Shown: positions 1 through 5,646 of the stretch, one piece after another
Layout of the letters: every line of letters starts with the position of its first letter
Position numbering within the stretch: the stretch's first letter is position 1
Assembly (NCBI GenBank): GCA_022848785.1
Contig: JAJISK010000025.1
Location: 1 to 10,600 of the forward strand
Direction: 5' to 3'
DNA from: Thermoplasmatota archaeon
Lineage (GTDB): Archaea; Thermoplasmatota; Thermoplasmata; RBG-16-68-12; JAJISG01
DNA length: 10,600 nt
Made by a program: the position numbers and the translations under genes
Notes under the pieces: model-generated
Database searches by the model: none
Seen by the model: the letters and a program-made list of their open reading frames with translations, nothing else
What the model was told of the DNA's origin: nothing

Positions 1-29
1 CCGCGTCTTCAAGCACTGACTGGGTCAGC

Positions 30-671
30 ATGGATCGCATGAAGGTCGGGGTACTCGCCTCGGGACGGGGCACGGACTTTCAGTCCCTCATCGATGCCGT
101 CGAGGGCGGGGACCTCGATGTGTCTCTGGCCATCCTGGTCTCCAACAAGGAAGACGCCCCGGCCCTCGGGCGGGCCGATCGACATGGGATTCCCTGGGTC
201 TTTGTCGATCATCGGGGACGCAGTCGGGATGCCTTTGAGAGGGAGGTCGTCCAGGAACTCCGTCAGCGCGATGTGGAACTCGTGGTCTTCACGGGGTTCA
301 TGCGCCTCGTGACCCCCTACTTCATCGACCAGTTCCCCAACCGCATCATCAACATCCATCCCTCCCTGCTGCCTGCGTTTCCCGGAGCCCACGCCCAGCG
401 GGACGCGGTGGAATGGGGTGTGAAGGTGAGCGGGTGCACGGTCCACCTCGTGGACGCCTCGCTGGACGGAGGACCCATCGTCTACCAGGAGACGGTTCCC
501 GTTCGTCCCGGGGATACGGAGGAGACCCTGGCCGCCCGCATCCTGGAAGTGGAGCACCGGGTCCTCCCCTACGTCGTGAAGCTGTTCGCCGAGGGCCGGG
601 TGCGGGTGGACGGACGCGACGTCCTCCTGGACGAGGAGGGCCTCGCGCCTCCGTCGTCGCCGGGGGGCTAG
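30..671 (+). CDS. purN: Phosphoribosylglycinamide formyltransferase (GAR transformylase)
   Basis: PurN transfers a formyl group from 10-formyltetrahydrofolate to GAR, the third step of de novo purine synthesis, in the cytoplasm. The 213-residue product has the usual length. The N-terminal Rossmann strand and phosphate loop are at residues 5-17 (VGVLASGRGTDFQ); most family members have GSN where this one has GTD. The catalytic segment NIHPSLLPAFPG gives Asn108 and His110, and VDASLDGGP gives the catalytic Asp146, so the active-site triad is intact. I kept the ATG at 30; an ATG nine bases later (39) would give MKVGVLAS and fits the family equally well. Only 29 bases lie upstream, so no promoter can be judged; a short inverted repeat CTGAC-TGG-GTCAG (16-28) sits just before the start. 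The gene ends in TAG inside a CTAG shared with the convergent TFB gene. The identification is secure. Confidence 0.96.
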   Translation: MDRMKVGVLASGRGTDFQSLIDAVEGGDLDVSLAILVSNKEDAPALGRADRHGIPWVFVDHRGRSRDAFEREVVQELRQRDVELVVFTGFMRLVTPYFIDQFPNRIINIHPSLLPAFPGAHAQRDAVEWGVKVSGCTVHLVDASLDGGPIVYQETVPVRPGDTEETLAARILEVEHRVLPYVVKLFAEGRVRVDGRDVLLDEEGLAPPSSPGG

Positions 672-1651
672 GCGGAAACGGGGGGTAAGGGGCGCGAGGG
701 CGAGCGTTGCGACCGGTCGCGGGGAGAGAGCTCGAGTCCCAAACGTTTGGCAATGCTCGTGTACCGAATCCGGATGGTGACTTCGGAAACCCCTGCGACG
801 CGGCTGATTTTCTCCTGAGGCACCTTCTGGCCCAGGAGGATGGAAGCCAGGTAGATGCAGGCGGCCACCGTGCCCGAGGGACCCTTTGAGTGGAATTGCT
901 CGGCCCGCTCTGTGGCGCGCACGAGTTCCAGCGCTTTGGCCTCAACCGCGGAAGGCAACGCCAATTGGCTGGCAAAGCGCCGAAGGAAGTCTTCCGCCCG
1001 GGGTGGGGGAAGCCGAAGCCCGAGGCCTCGGCCCAGGGCCTTGTAGGATAACGTGAGTTCGCGTCTCCGTATGCCGAGGGAAGAAGAGATCTCCTCCAGG
1101 TTGCGGGGCGCCCCCTTCAACCGACAGGCGGCGTAGATCGCGGCGGATGCCATCCCCAGGATGGTTCGCCCGCGCACCAGTCCCTTCCCCGCGGCCTTTC
1201 GGTACAAAAGGGCGGCCTCGTTCCGGAACGCCCGAGGTAGCCCCAGCACGGACGCCATCCGCTCCAACTCCATGAGGGCCTCCGCCAGGCTGCGCTCCCC
1301 GGCCTGGGCGCAGCGCATTCGCTTCTGCAGCCTCCGCATGCGGTAAATCTGAGGCCGGTCCTCCTCCCGGAATGGTTTTCCTTGCGAGTCCCGCAACCCG
1401 GGCGCGATCTCGGTCGTCAGCCCCTTGTCGTGGGAGGCGATGTTCACGGGGGCCCCCGTTCGAATCTTGTTGGCCGCATCCTGGCCGGTTCCGGACCACT
1501 CCGGCCCTGGGTCGATGAACGATTCGCTGACCACCAAGCCGCAGCTCTCACAGACCAGCTCGCCGTGGACGTAATCCCGGATGAGGTGGGAGCTCCGACA
1601 CTCGGGGCACGAATCCTCATCCTGCGCGGGCAATAGCACGTCGGATTCCAT
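668..1651 (-). CDS. tfb: Transcription initiation factor B (TFB, archaeal TFIIB)
   Basis: TFB binds the TBP-TATA complex and recruits RNA polymerase. The 327-residue protein has an N-terminal zinc ribbon, Cys15-X2-Cys18 and Cys34-X2-Cys37, then a B-reader/linker region (about 45-110) and two cyclin repeats (about 118-213 and 218-310), the second carrying the DNA-contacting GVSEVTIRIRY helix near 287-296. A basic, proline-rich tail of about 20 residues follows. RTGAP and HDKGL in the linker are typical, but the stretch just after GPEW reads SGTGQDAANKI where common TFBs have a RAFD-like B-reader motif, so this may be a specialised paralogue. The ATG at 1651 is preceded by GAGGAG (1665-1660), 8 nt away, and a TATA-like box near 1702-1710. 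The 3' end overlaps purN by 4 bases. Confident in the family; which paralogue it is cannot be told. Confidence 0.95.
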   Translation of the reverse strand: MESDVLLPAQDEDSCPECRSSHLIRDYVHGELVCESCGLVVSESFIDPGPEWSGTGQDAANKIRTGAPVNIASHDKGLTTEIAPGLRDSQGKPFREEDRPQIYRMRRLQKRMRCAQAGERSLAEALMELERMASVLGLPRAFRNEAALLYRKAAGKGLVRGRTILGMASAAIYAACRLKGAPRNLEEISSSLGIRRRELTLSYKALGRGLGLRLPPPRAEDFLRRFASQLALPSAVEAKALELVRATERAEQFHSKGPSGTVAACIYLASILLGQKVPQEKISRVAGVSEVTIRIRYTSIAKRLGLELSPRDRSQRSPSRPLPPVSA

Positions 1652-1659
1652 GCCGTTCT

Positions 1660-1665
1660 CTCCTC
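1660..1665 (-). promoter_or_regulatory. Shine-Dalgarno site of the TFB gene
   Basis: GAGGAG on the minus strand, 8 nt before the ATG at 1651. It supports that start and suggests a leadered mRNA. Confidence 0.55.
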
Positions 1666-1701
1666 TTGCGTCGCTGGCGAGAGGGACGTGTCGTCGGAAT
1701 G

Positions 1702-1710
1702 TAAAATTCT
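1702..1710 (-). promoter_or_regulatory. Possible TATA box of the TFB gene
   Basis: The minus strand reads AGAATTTTACATTCC here. A start of transcription about 26 nt downstream would fall near 1679 and leave a leader of about 27 nt containing the Shine-Dalgarno site. A second A/T stretch (TTTTTTCTTTAACC, 1732-1719) is an alternative. The choice is not certain. Confidence 0.35.
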
Positions 1711-1744
1711 GGTTCGATGGTTAAAGAAAAAATTCAACTTATGC

Positions 1745-2035
1745 TTAGCCCCAGCTGATTCCCAGCAGAACTCCAAAAGCCGAGGTCTGGACGATGTTGA
1801 GATAGAGGAGGGACACGGCGAACGTATCGGGCCAACCTGCCGTGGCCCACTCGAACATCGACCAGAGGGCCCATCCGGTCTGCGCGATCAGGAGAACCGC
1901 GAACACGACGAGGCCGAGGCCGAAGGCGGACCGCATCTGCCGGAGGTTTCTTGCGTAGAGCGCAAGCAGCGCGACGAGGAGTCCGATACTCGCACTTCCA
2001 AAGATCATGTTCAGCGACCAAAGCTGGCTTACCAC
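1745..2035 (-). CDS. Small three-helix membrane protein, unknown function
   Basis: A 96-residue, strongly hydrophobic protein with three likely membrane helices at about residues 10-28, 37-58 and 71-95. The first connecting loop is basic (RNLRQMR, 29-35) and the second is acidic and aromatic (near 60-70), which by the positive-inside rule suggests that the first loop is cytoplasmic. No enzymatic or transport motif is visible. The start is the GTG at 2035, chosen because GAGGTGA (2048-2042) precedes it by 6 nt, an excellent ribosome binding site; an ATG at codon 10 would cut into the first helix. It lies 47 bases downstream of a winged-helix regulator on the same strand, so the two are probably co-transcribed and the regulator may control or work with this protein. 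Overlapping frames in this stretch lack such features. Real gene, function not recognised. Confidence 0.75.
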   Translation of the reverse strand: MVSQLWSLNMIFGSASIGLLVALLALYARNLRQMRSAFGLGLVVFAVLLIAQTGWALWSMFEWATAGWPDTFAVSLLYLNIVQTSAFGVLLGISWG

Positions 2036-2041
2036 GGGCTC

Positions 2042-2048
2042 TCACCTC
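2042..2048 (-). promoter_or_regulatory. Strong Shine-Dalgarno site deciding a GTG start
   Basis: GAGGTGA on the minus strand, a perfect 7-base match to the expected anti-Shine-Dalgarno partner, 6 nt before the GTG at 2035 of the membrane protein gene. Confidence 0.7.
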
Positions 2049-2082
2049 GGGTCGAGTCTTGTCTCATTCTTCCATACTCCAT

Positions 2083-2415
2083 CTACTTTTTCCCAATCTT
2101 CTTCCAGATTCCCTCAAAGTCCTCCCAGGTCCGAAGCATGGTGGGCGTCAGGAAGTAAAGGGGGCTCTGCTTCTCCTTCGAGACCATCACCAGGTCATTC
2201 TTCCGGAGGACCCGGAGGTGATGCCGGACCGTCTTGTAGTCCAGGCCCAGCTCCTCCGCGAGGCTGTTGGCGTTGTACGGTCGATCCTTCAACAGGAGAA
2301 GGATACGGGCTCGATTGATGCCCCCCCTGGTCCCCACGATGAGGTGCCAAAGGAGTCTCTGCACGGGAATCGCGGCGAGATGAACGCGCCCATATTTGAC
2401 CCTGACCCGGGGCAA
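2083..2415 (-). CDS. Winged-helix (ArsR-like) transcriptional regulator
   Basis: A small 110-residue DNA-binding protein. The core TRGGINRARILLLLKDRPYN leads into a helix-turn-helix (about 48-70, NANSLAEELGLDYKTVRHHL) and a wing ending around LYFLTP (86-91). A short basic, aromatic C-terminal segment (92-110) could be for dimerisation. No metal-sensing cysteines are present (the protein has none), so it is not a classical thiol-based ArsR sensor. The start is uncertain: the TTG at 2415 gives the full product and lies about 13 nt after the predicted transcription start, while a GTG at 2364 (codon 18) would give a shorter protein beginning just before the conserved core. It is divergent from the CARF-like regulator, sharing its promoter, and lies 47 bases upstream of the membrane protein gene. 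Regulatory role inferred from the fold; target unknown. Confidence 0.85.
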   Translation of the reverse strand: MPRVRVKYGRVHLAAIPVQRLLWHLIVGTRGGINRARILLLLKDRPYNANSLAEELGLDYKTVRHHLRVLRKNDLVMVSKEKQSPLYFLTPTMLRTWEDFEGIWKKIGKK

Positions 2416-2443
2416 TGTTCAACCCCGTCTTCAAGATTTCAAA

Positions 2444-2458
2444 CCGTTTTTATAGCGG
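2444..2458. promoter_or_regulatory. Shared bidirectional TATA element
   Basis: CCGTTTTTATAGCGG is the only A/T-rich core between the two divergent genes. Read on the plus strand, the box TTTTTATA (2447-2454) lies about 30 nt before the ATG at 2481, giving an almost leaderless mRNA. Read on the minus strand, TATAAAAA lies about 38 nt before the TTG at 2415, giving a leader of about 13 nt. CCG/CGG flanks make it nearly symmetrical. Use in both directions is inferred. Confidence 0.55.
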
Positions 2459-2480
2459 CATCTCGCTAGGATGACCCGGC

Positions 2481-3131
2481 ATGAAGATTCTCCAGATTGC
2501 GACCCTGGGGGACGAGGAGGCCCCGATCTTCGCGGGGGTCCGGGAGTACCCCGTCAGCAAGCTGGTCCTCATCCACGAACCGGAGGCCCGCTTTCACGCG
2601 GCCGAGATCGGCCGCAAGCTTGGGGAACTCCAGATCCCCGTCGAGCGGGAGGAAATCCGGGACCCGGCCCGGGAGATGTACGAGGTCGTGGCGCAGATCA
2701 TCCGGGAACAGCGGGACCAGTACGACGACATCTTCATCAACGTCTCCAGCGGACGCAAGCTCTTGACCTGCTCCGCCATCAGCGCCGCGTTCGTCAACGG
2801 GGTGAAGGCCTTCCATGTGGAGAACGACGTCCCGATGATGCTCCCCGTCCTCAAATTCAGCTACAGCGAGGTCATCTCCCCGAGCAAGATCCGCGTCCTC
2901 CAAGCCCTCGATGACATGGGCGGAGAAGCTGGCTCCCTCAGCGACCTGAGCAGCGCCTCGGGGATCGAGAAGTCCCTCCTGAGCTACCATCTTCGTGGAG
3001 GCCGGGAAGCCAAGGGGCTCGAGGCGTTGGGGGTCGTGGAGATCGACCGCGGAACCCAGGGTCGTCTCCTCATCCGGCTCTCCGAGATGGGGCGGCTCCT
3101 CCTGATTGGCCACCCCCGCGAGGGAAGCTAG
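2481..3131 (+). CDS. CARF-like domain / winged-helix regulator (HFX_2341-like)
   Basis: A 216-residue two-domain protein. Residues 1-128 form a Rossmann-like alpha/beta domain: strand MKILQIATLG (1-10), strand KLVLIHEPEA (27-36), strand DDIFINVSSGRK (82-93), and FHVENDVP (111-118). The N87-V-S-S-G-R-K93 segment after a strand corresponds in place to the N-x-[ST]-G-x-K signature of CARF-type ligand-binding domains, which sense cyclic oligoadenylates or other nucleotides. Residues 133-205 are a winged helix (ISPSKIRVLQAL, then LSSASGIEKSLLSYHLRG, then a wing). This layout matches the archaeal HFX_2341-like regulators; the match is from memory. The ATG at 2481 lies about 30 nt after a TATA box. 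No CRISPR array or cas gene is in the window. A ligand-responsive regulator is inferred; the ligand and targets are unknown. Confidence 0.75.
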   Translation: MKILQIATLGDEEAPIFAGVREYPVSKLVLIHEPEARFHAAEIGRKLGELQIPVEREEIRDPAREMYEVVAQIIREQRDQYDDIFINVSSGRKLLTCSAISAAFVNGVKAFHVENDVPMMLPVLKFSYSEVISPSKIRVLQALDDMGGEAGSLSDLSSASGIEKSLLSYHLRGGREAKGLEALGVVEIDRGTQGRLLIRLSEMGRLLLIGHPREGS

Positions 3132-3166
3132 CGCTGGCGATGGCAAACGGGATGGCGGAAAAGGCG

Positions 3167-3385
3167 CTATTCCTCCACCACTTCCCCAATGGCCATGCGG
3201 CGGAGGACCCGGGTAATCCGGACCTTCACGGTGTCCCCGATCTTTGTGCCAGGCACGAAGACGACAAAGCTGTCGATGCGGGCGATGCCGTCCCCCTCCC
3301 GGCCCAAATCCTCGATGGTGGCCTCGTAAACCTTCCCCTCTTCCACGGGCGCTTCGTAGGGTCCCTGGCCACGTTCCTGATCCAA
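3167..3385 (-). CDS. Small stand-alone TRAM-domain RNA-binding protein
   Basis: A 72-residue protein made almost wholly of one TRAM domain, a small beta-barrel that binds RNA. Visible are the first strand VEEGKVYEATIEDLG (about 14-28), the turn REGDGIARIDSFVVFVPG with the typical GDGIA (32-36), and GDTVKVRITRVL (50-61). Archaea often carry such single-domain proteins; some are reported RNA chaperones acting on structured RNA. The start is TTG at 3385, selected because AAGGAG (3399-3394) sits 8 nt upstream and an in-frame TAA lies just before it; the nearby ATG at 3390 is out of frame. A TATA-like box (TTAAATA) lies upstream. The gene is divergent from metG and convergent with the CARF-like gene, with 35 bases between. 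The family is clear; the cellular RNA target is not. Confidence 0.9.
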   Translation of the reverse strand: MDQERGQGPYEAPVEEGKVYEATIEDLGREGDGIARIDSFVVFVPGTKIGDTVKVRITRVLRRMAIGEVVEE

Positions 3386-3393
3386 AACATCAA

Positions 3394-3399
3394 CTCCTT
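3394..3399 (-). promoter_or_regulatory. Shine-Dalgarno site deciding a TTG start
   Basis: AAGGAG on the minus strand, 8 nt before the TTG at 3385 of the TRAM gene. Confidence 0.65.
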
Positions 3400-3424
3400 A
3401 GGCTGGTCATCGATTTCCAGGTCG

Positions 3425-3433
3425 GTATTTAAC
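3425..3433 (-). promoter_or_regulatory. TATA box of the TRAM gene
   Basis: The minus strand reads GGGTTAAATACC. Transcription would start near 3403, leaving a leader of about 18 nt that includes the AAGGAG ribosome binding site. Confidence 0.55.
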
Positions 3434-3452
3434 CCTTTGCGGGAGACTGAGT

Positions 3453-3476
3453 TCCGTGATAACCACGGAGTCCGTG
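3453..3476. repeat. Inverted repeat with extra half-site between two promoters
   Basis: TCCGTG-ATAAC-CACGGA (3453-3469) is a perfect 6-base inverted repeat with a 5-base spacer, followed at 3471-3476 by a third TCCGTG copy. It lies between the TATA boxes of the divergent TRAM and metG genes, 20-30 bases from each, where a dimeric repressor or activator could reach both. Operator function is inferred from position and symmetry only. Confidence 0.4.
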
Positions 3477-3483
3477 CTCATTC

Positions 3484-3490
3484 TTTAAAT
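3484..3490 (+). promoter_or_regulatory. TATA box of metG
   Basis: TTTAAAT, centred 29 nt before the ATG at 3516. A transcript starting about 26 nt downstream would be leaderless or nearly so, in keeping with the lack of a Shine-Dalgarno site before metG. Confidence 0.6.
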
Positions 3491-3515
3491 CGCCCGCACC
3501 CTTAGTTCGCCCACG

Positions 3516-5645
3516 ATGGCCAAGCTCCTCCTGGGTGTCGCCTGGCCGTATGCCAGCGGCCCCCGCCACATCGGGCACGCGGCGGGGGCGTACATCCCCG
3601 CCGACATCTTCGCCCGATACCACCGGATGGCGGGGGACGAGGTGTTGATGGTCTCAGGGTCGGACCAGCATGGCACGCCCGTCACTGTGGTGGCCGACGA
3701 GGAGGGCGTCGGACCCGAGGTCATCGCGGAACGATACCACCAGCTTATCTCCCGATCCTTTGAGGACCTAGGCATCAGCTTCGACCTGTACTGGAAGACC
3801 AGTGCTGCCGGGCACAAGAAGGTCGCCCAGGAGTTGTTCAGGACCCTCCTGGAAAAGGGTCATCTCTACGAGAAGGAGATGCTCGCGTCCTACTGCCCCA
3901 CCGATCGACGCTTCATGCCTGACCGGTATATCGAGGGGGAGTGCCCGCATTGCCACTACAAGGAGGCCCGAGGGGATCAGTGCGAAAATTGCGGTCACCT
4001 CCTGGATCCCTTCGACCTGATCGAGCCGCGGTGCAAGATCGACGGTACCCGACCCGTCCAGCGGAAGACGAGGCATTTCTTCTTCCGTCTGTCCGCCTTC
4101 CAGGGGCCGATCCAGGCGTACTTGCAGGACAAGAGCTACTGGAAGGCCCACGTCCTGAACTTCGCCTTGGCCTGGCTCAAGGAAGGGCTGAAGGACCGAC
4201 CCATCACCCGGGACCTCGACTGGGGGATCCCCGTCCCCGTCGAGGGGTGGGAAGGGAAGCGCATCTATGTCTGGTTCGAGGCGGTGATTGGCTACCTCTC
4301 AACCAGCATCGAGTGGGCCCGTCGCCAGGGGCGGCCCGACGCCTGGAAGGAGTGGTGGTACAACCCCGAGGCCCGCCACTACTATTTCGTGGGAAAGGAC
4401 AACATCCCGTTCCACGCAATCTTCTGGCCCGCCTACCTTATGGGCTATGACGAGGCCATCAACCTCCCCTATGACGTCCCGGCCAACCAGTACCTTCGGG
4501 TGCAGGGAAGGAAGATGTCCACCAGCCGCGGAACAGGCGAGAACCTCCATGAGATGCTGGCGGAGTACGAACCGGACGCGCTTCGCTACTATGCCACGGC
4601 CAAGATGCCCGAGCTGCGAGACACCGACTTCACATGGGAGGACTTCGCGGCGAAGATCAACAATGAGCTCCTCGCGGTGTACGGAAACTTCGTCCATCGC
4701 GTCCTGACGTTCACCCACAAGAATTTCGGCGAGGTCCCGGAGGCGGGAGACCTCTCCAAGGAGGACAAGGCGTTCCTCCGGGAGTTGGAGGAGGGATGGC
4801 GCGCGGTCGGACAGAACCTCACGTACGTCCACTTCCGGGATGCCCTCCAGGGCATCATGCGCCTCGCGCGTCGGGGCAACCAGTACTTCGATGCCCAGGC
4901 CCCGTGGGACCTCCTCTCCAAGGATCGGCGCCGCGCAGGTACGGTACTCCACGTGGCCCTGCGCGTGGTCCGAGGTCTCGCGGTCCTCACCGCCCCCTTC
5001 CTCCCATTCTCCGCCCAGCGCCTCTGGGCGTACTTGGGTTACGACGGATCCGTGGAGGAGGTGTCCTGGGACGCGGTTCCGGAGGGGATTCTTGGAGGGC
5101 AGCAACTCCGCGCGCCGAAACCCCTCTTCCGCAAGATCGAGTTCGCTCCGGTGCCCGTGGAGGAGGAGGCCGAGAGGCTGGACGTGCGTGTTGGCTGGGT
5201 TGCGAAGGTGGAGAATCATCCCGATGCCGACAAGCTGTACATCGTCGAGGCCGACTTGGGCTCGGAACGGCGAACCATGGTCGCCGGGATGCGAGAGGAG
5301 TACAGGCCGGAGGAGCTGAAGGGACAGCACGTCGCGGTCTTGCTCAATCTCAAACCGGCCACCTTTCGGGGCATTCGGTCCGACGCCATGCTTCTGGCCG
5401 CCGTAGATGGCCCGGTGATTTCCCTTCTCCTCACGGGGGATGCCGAACCAGGCACGCAGGTCTTGGGCGTCCCGGGGGCCCCGCGTCTCTCCTTCGAGGA
5501 GTTCAAAAAGCTCCGCATGGAGGTGGGGGACGACGGACGCGTCTACTTTCGCGGGAGCTCTCGGGGTCCGGGTCTTCCCCTCAAGACGGGCAAACGGGAA
5601 GTCACCCTAGACCGCCCCGTCCGTCCAGGTTCCGAGGTGACGTGA
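3516..5645 (+). CDS. metG: Methionyl-tRNA synthetase with C-terminal tRNA-binding domain
   Basis: MetRS charges tRNA-Met with methionine for both initiation and elongation. The 709-residue protein starts with a Rossmann catalytic domain: the HIGH motif is intact at residues 18-21 (RHIGH) and the KMSKS loop reads KMSTS at 333-337. The connective-peptide zinc knuckles are Cys143-X2-Cys146 and Cys156-X2-Cys159. VWFEAVIGY lies ahead of the second motif. A helical anticodon-binding domain spans about 390-545, and an OB-fold tRNA-binding domain (EMAP/Trbp111 type, DVRVGWVAKVENHPDADKL) spans about 550-650; many archaea encode that domain separately, but here it is fused. The last 60 residues continue as LSFEEFKKLRMEV and a basic tail of unclear role. 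The ATG at 3516 follows a TATA box by 29 nt. The stop lies one base before the CTG of the PHP gene. Confidence 0.97.
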   Translation: MAKLLLGVAWPYASGPRHIGHAAGAYIPADIFARYHRMAGDEVLMVSGSDQHGTPVTVVADEEGVGPEVIAERYHQLISRSFEDLGISFDLYWKTSAAGHKKVAQELFRTLLEKGHLYEKEMLASYCPTDRRFMPDRYIEGECPHCHYKEARGDQCENCGHLLDPFDLIEPRCKIDGTRPVQRKTRHFFFRLSAFQGPIQAYLQDKSYWKAHVLNFALAWLKEGLKDRPITRDLDWGIPVPVEGWEGKRIYVWFEAVIGYLSTSIEWARRQGRPDAWKEWWYNPEARHYYFVGKDNIPFHAIFWPAYLMGYDEAINLPYDVPANQYLRVQGRKMSTSRGTGENLHEMLAEYEPDALRYYATAKMPELRDTDFTWEDFAAKINNELLAVYGNFVHRVLTFTHKNFGEVPEAGDLSKEDKAFLRELEEGWRAVGQNLTYVHFRDALQGIMRLARRGNQYFDAQAPWDLLSKDRRRAGTVLHVALRVVRGLAVLTAPFLPFSAQRLWAYLGYDGSVEEVSWDAVPEGILGGQQLRAPKPLFRKIEFAPVPVEEEAERLDVRVGWVAKVENHPDADKLYIVEADLGSERRTMVAGMREEYRPEELKGQHVAVLLNLKPATFRGIRSDAMLLAAVDGPVISLLLTGDAEPGTQVLGVPGAPRLSFEEFKKLRMEVGDDGRVYFRGSSRGPGLPLKTGKREVTLDRPVRPGSEVT
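5634..5640 (+). promoter_or_regulatory. Strong Shine-Dalgarno site inside the metG end
   Basis: GAGGTGA, within the last codons of metG, 6 nt before the CTG at 5647. It is the main reason for placing the PHP gene start at a CTG codon. Confidence 0.65.
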
Positions 5646-5646
5646 G

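Noticed and set aside
16..28. CTGAC-TGG-GTCAG inverted repeat before purN as operator or terminator
   Set aside because: Five-base arms with a three-base loop occur by chance often, no T-run follows, and the upstream context is cut off.
1..42. End of an upstream gene before purN
   Set aside because: A frame at 2-19 ends ...RVFKH-stop and another at 1-42 ends ...AWIA-stop. Either could be the tail of an upstream gene, but six to thirteen codons are too few to recognise anything.
1734..2045. Alternative 103-residue frame starting MRARGKPALV over the membrane protein gene
   Set aside because: Its product is arginine-rich with no domain, while the 1745-2035 frame gives three clean membrane helices and a perfect Shine-Dalgarno site.
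2481..3131. CRISPR-Cas locus suggested by the CARF-like gene
   Set aside because: No direct repeats with spacers and no cas-like protein appear anywhere in the window.
4299..5330. Long 343-residue minus-strand open frame within metG
   Set aside because: It is a GC-rich antisense shadow of metG with no domain signal, start context or promoter.
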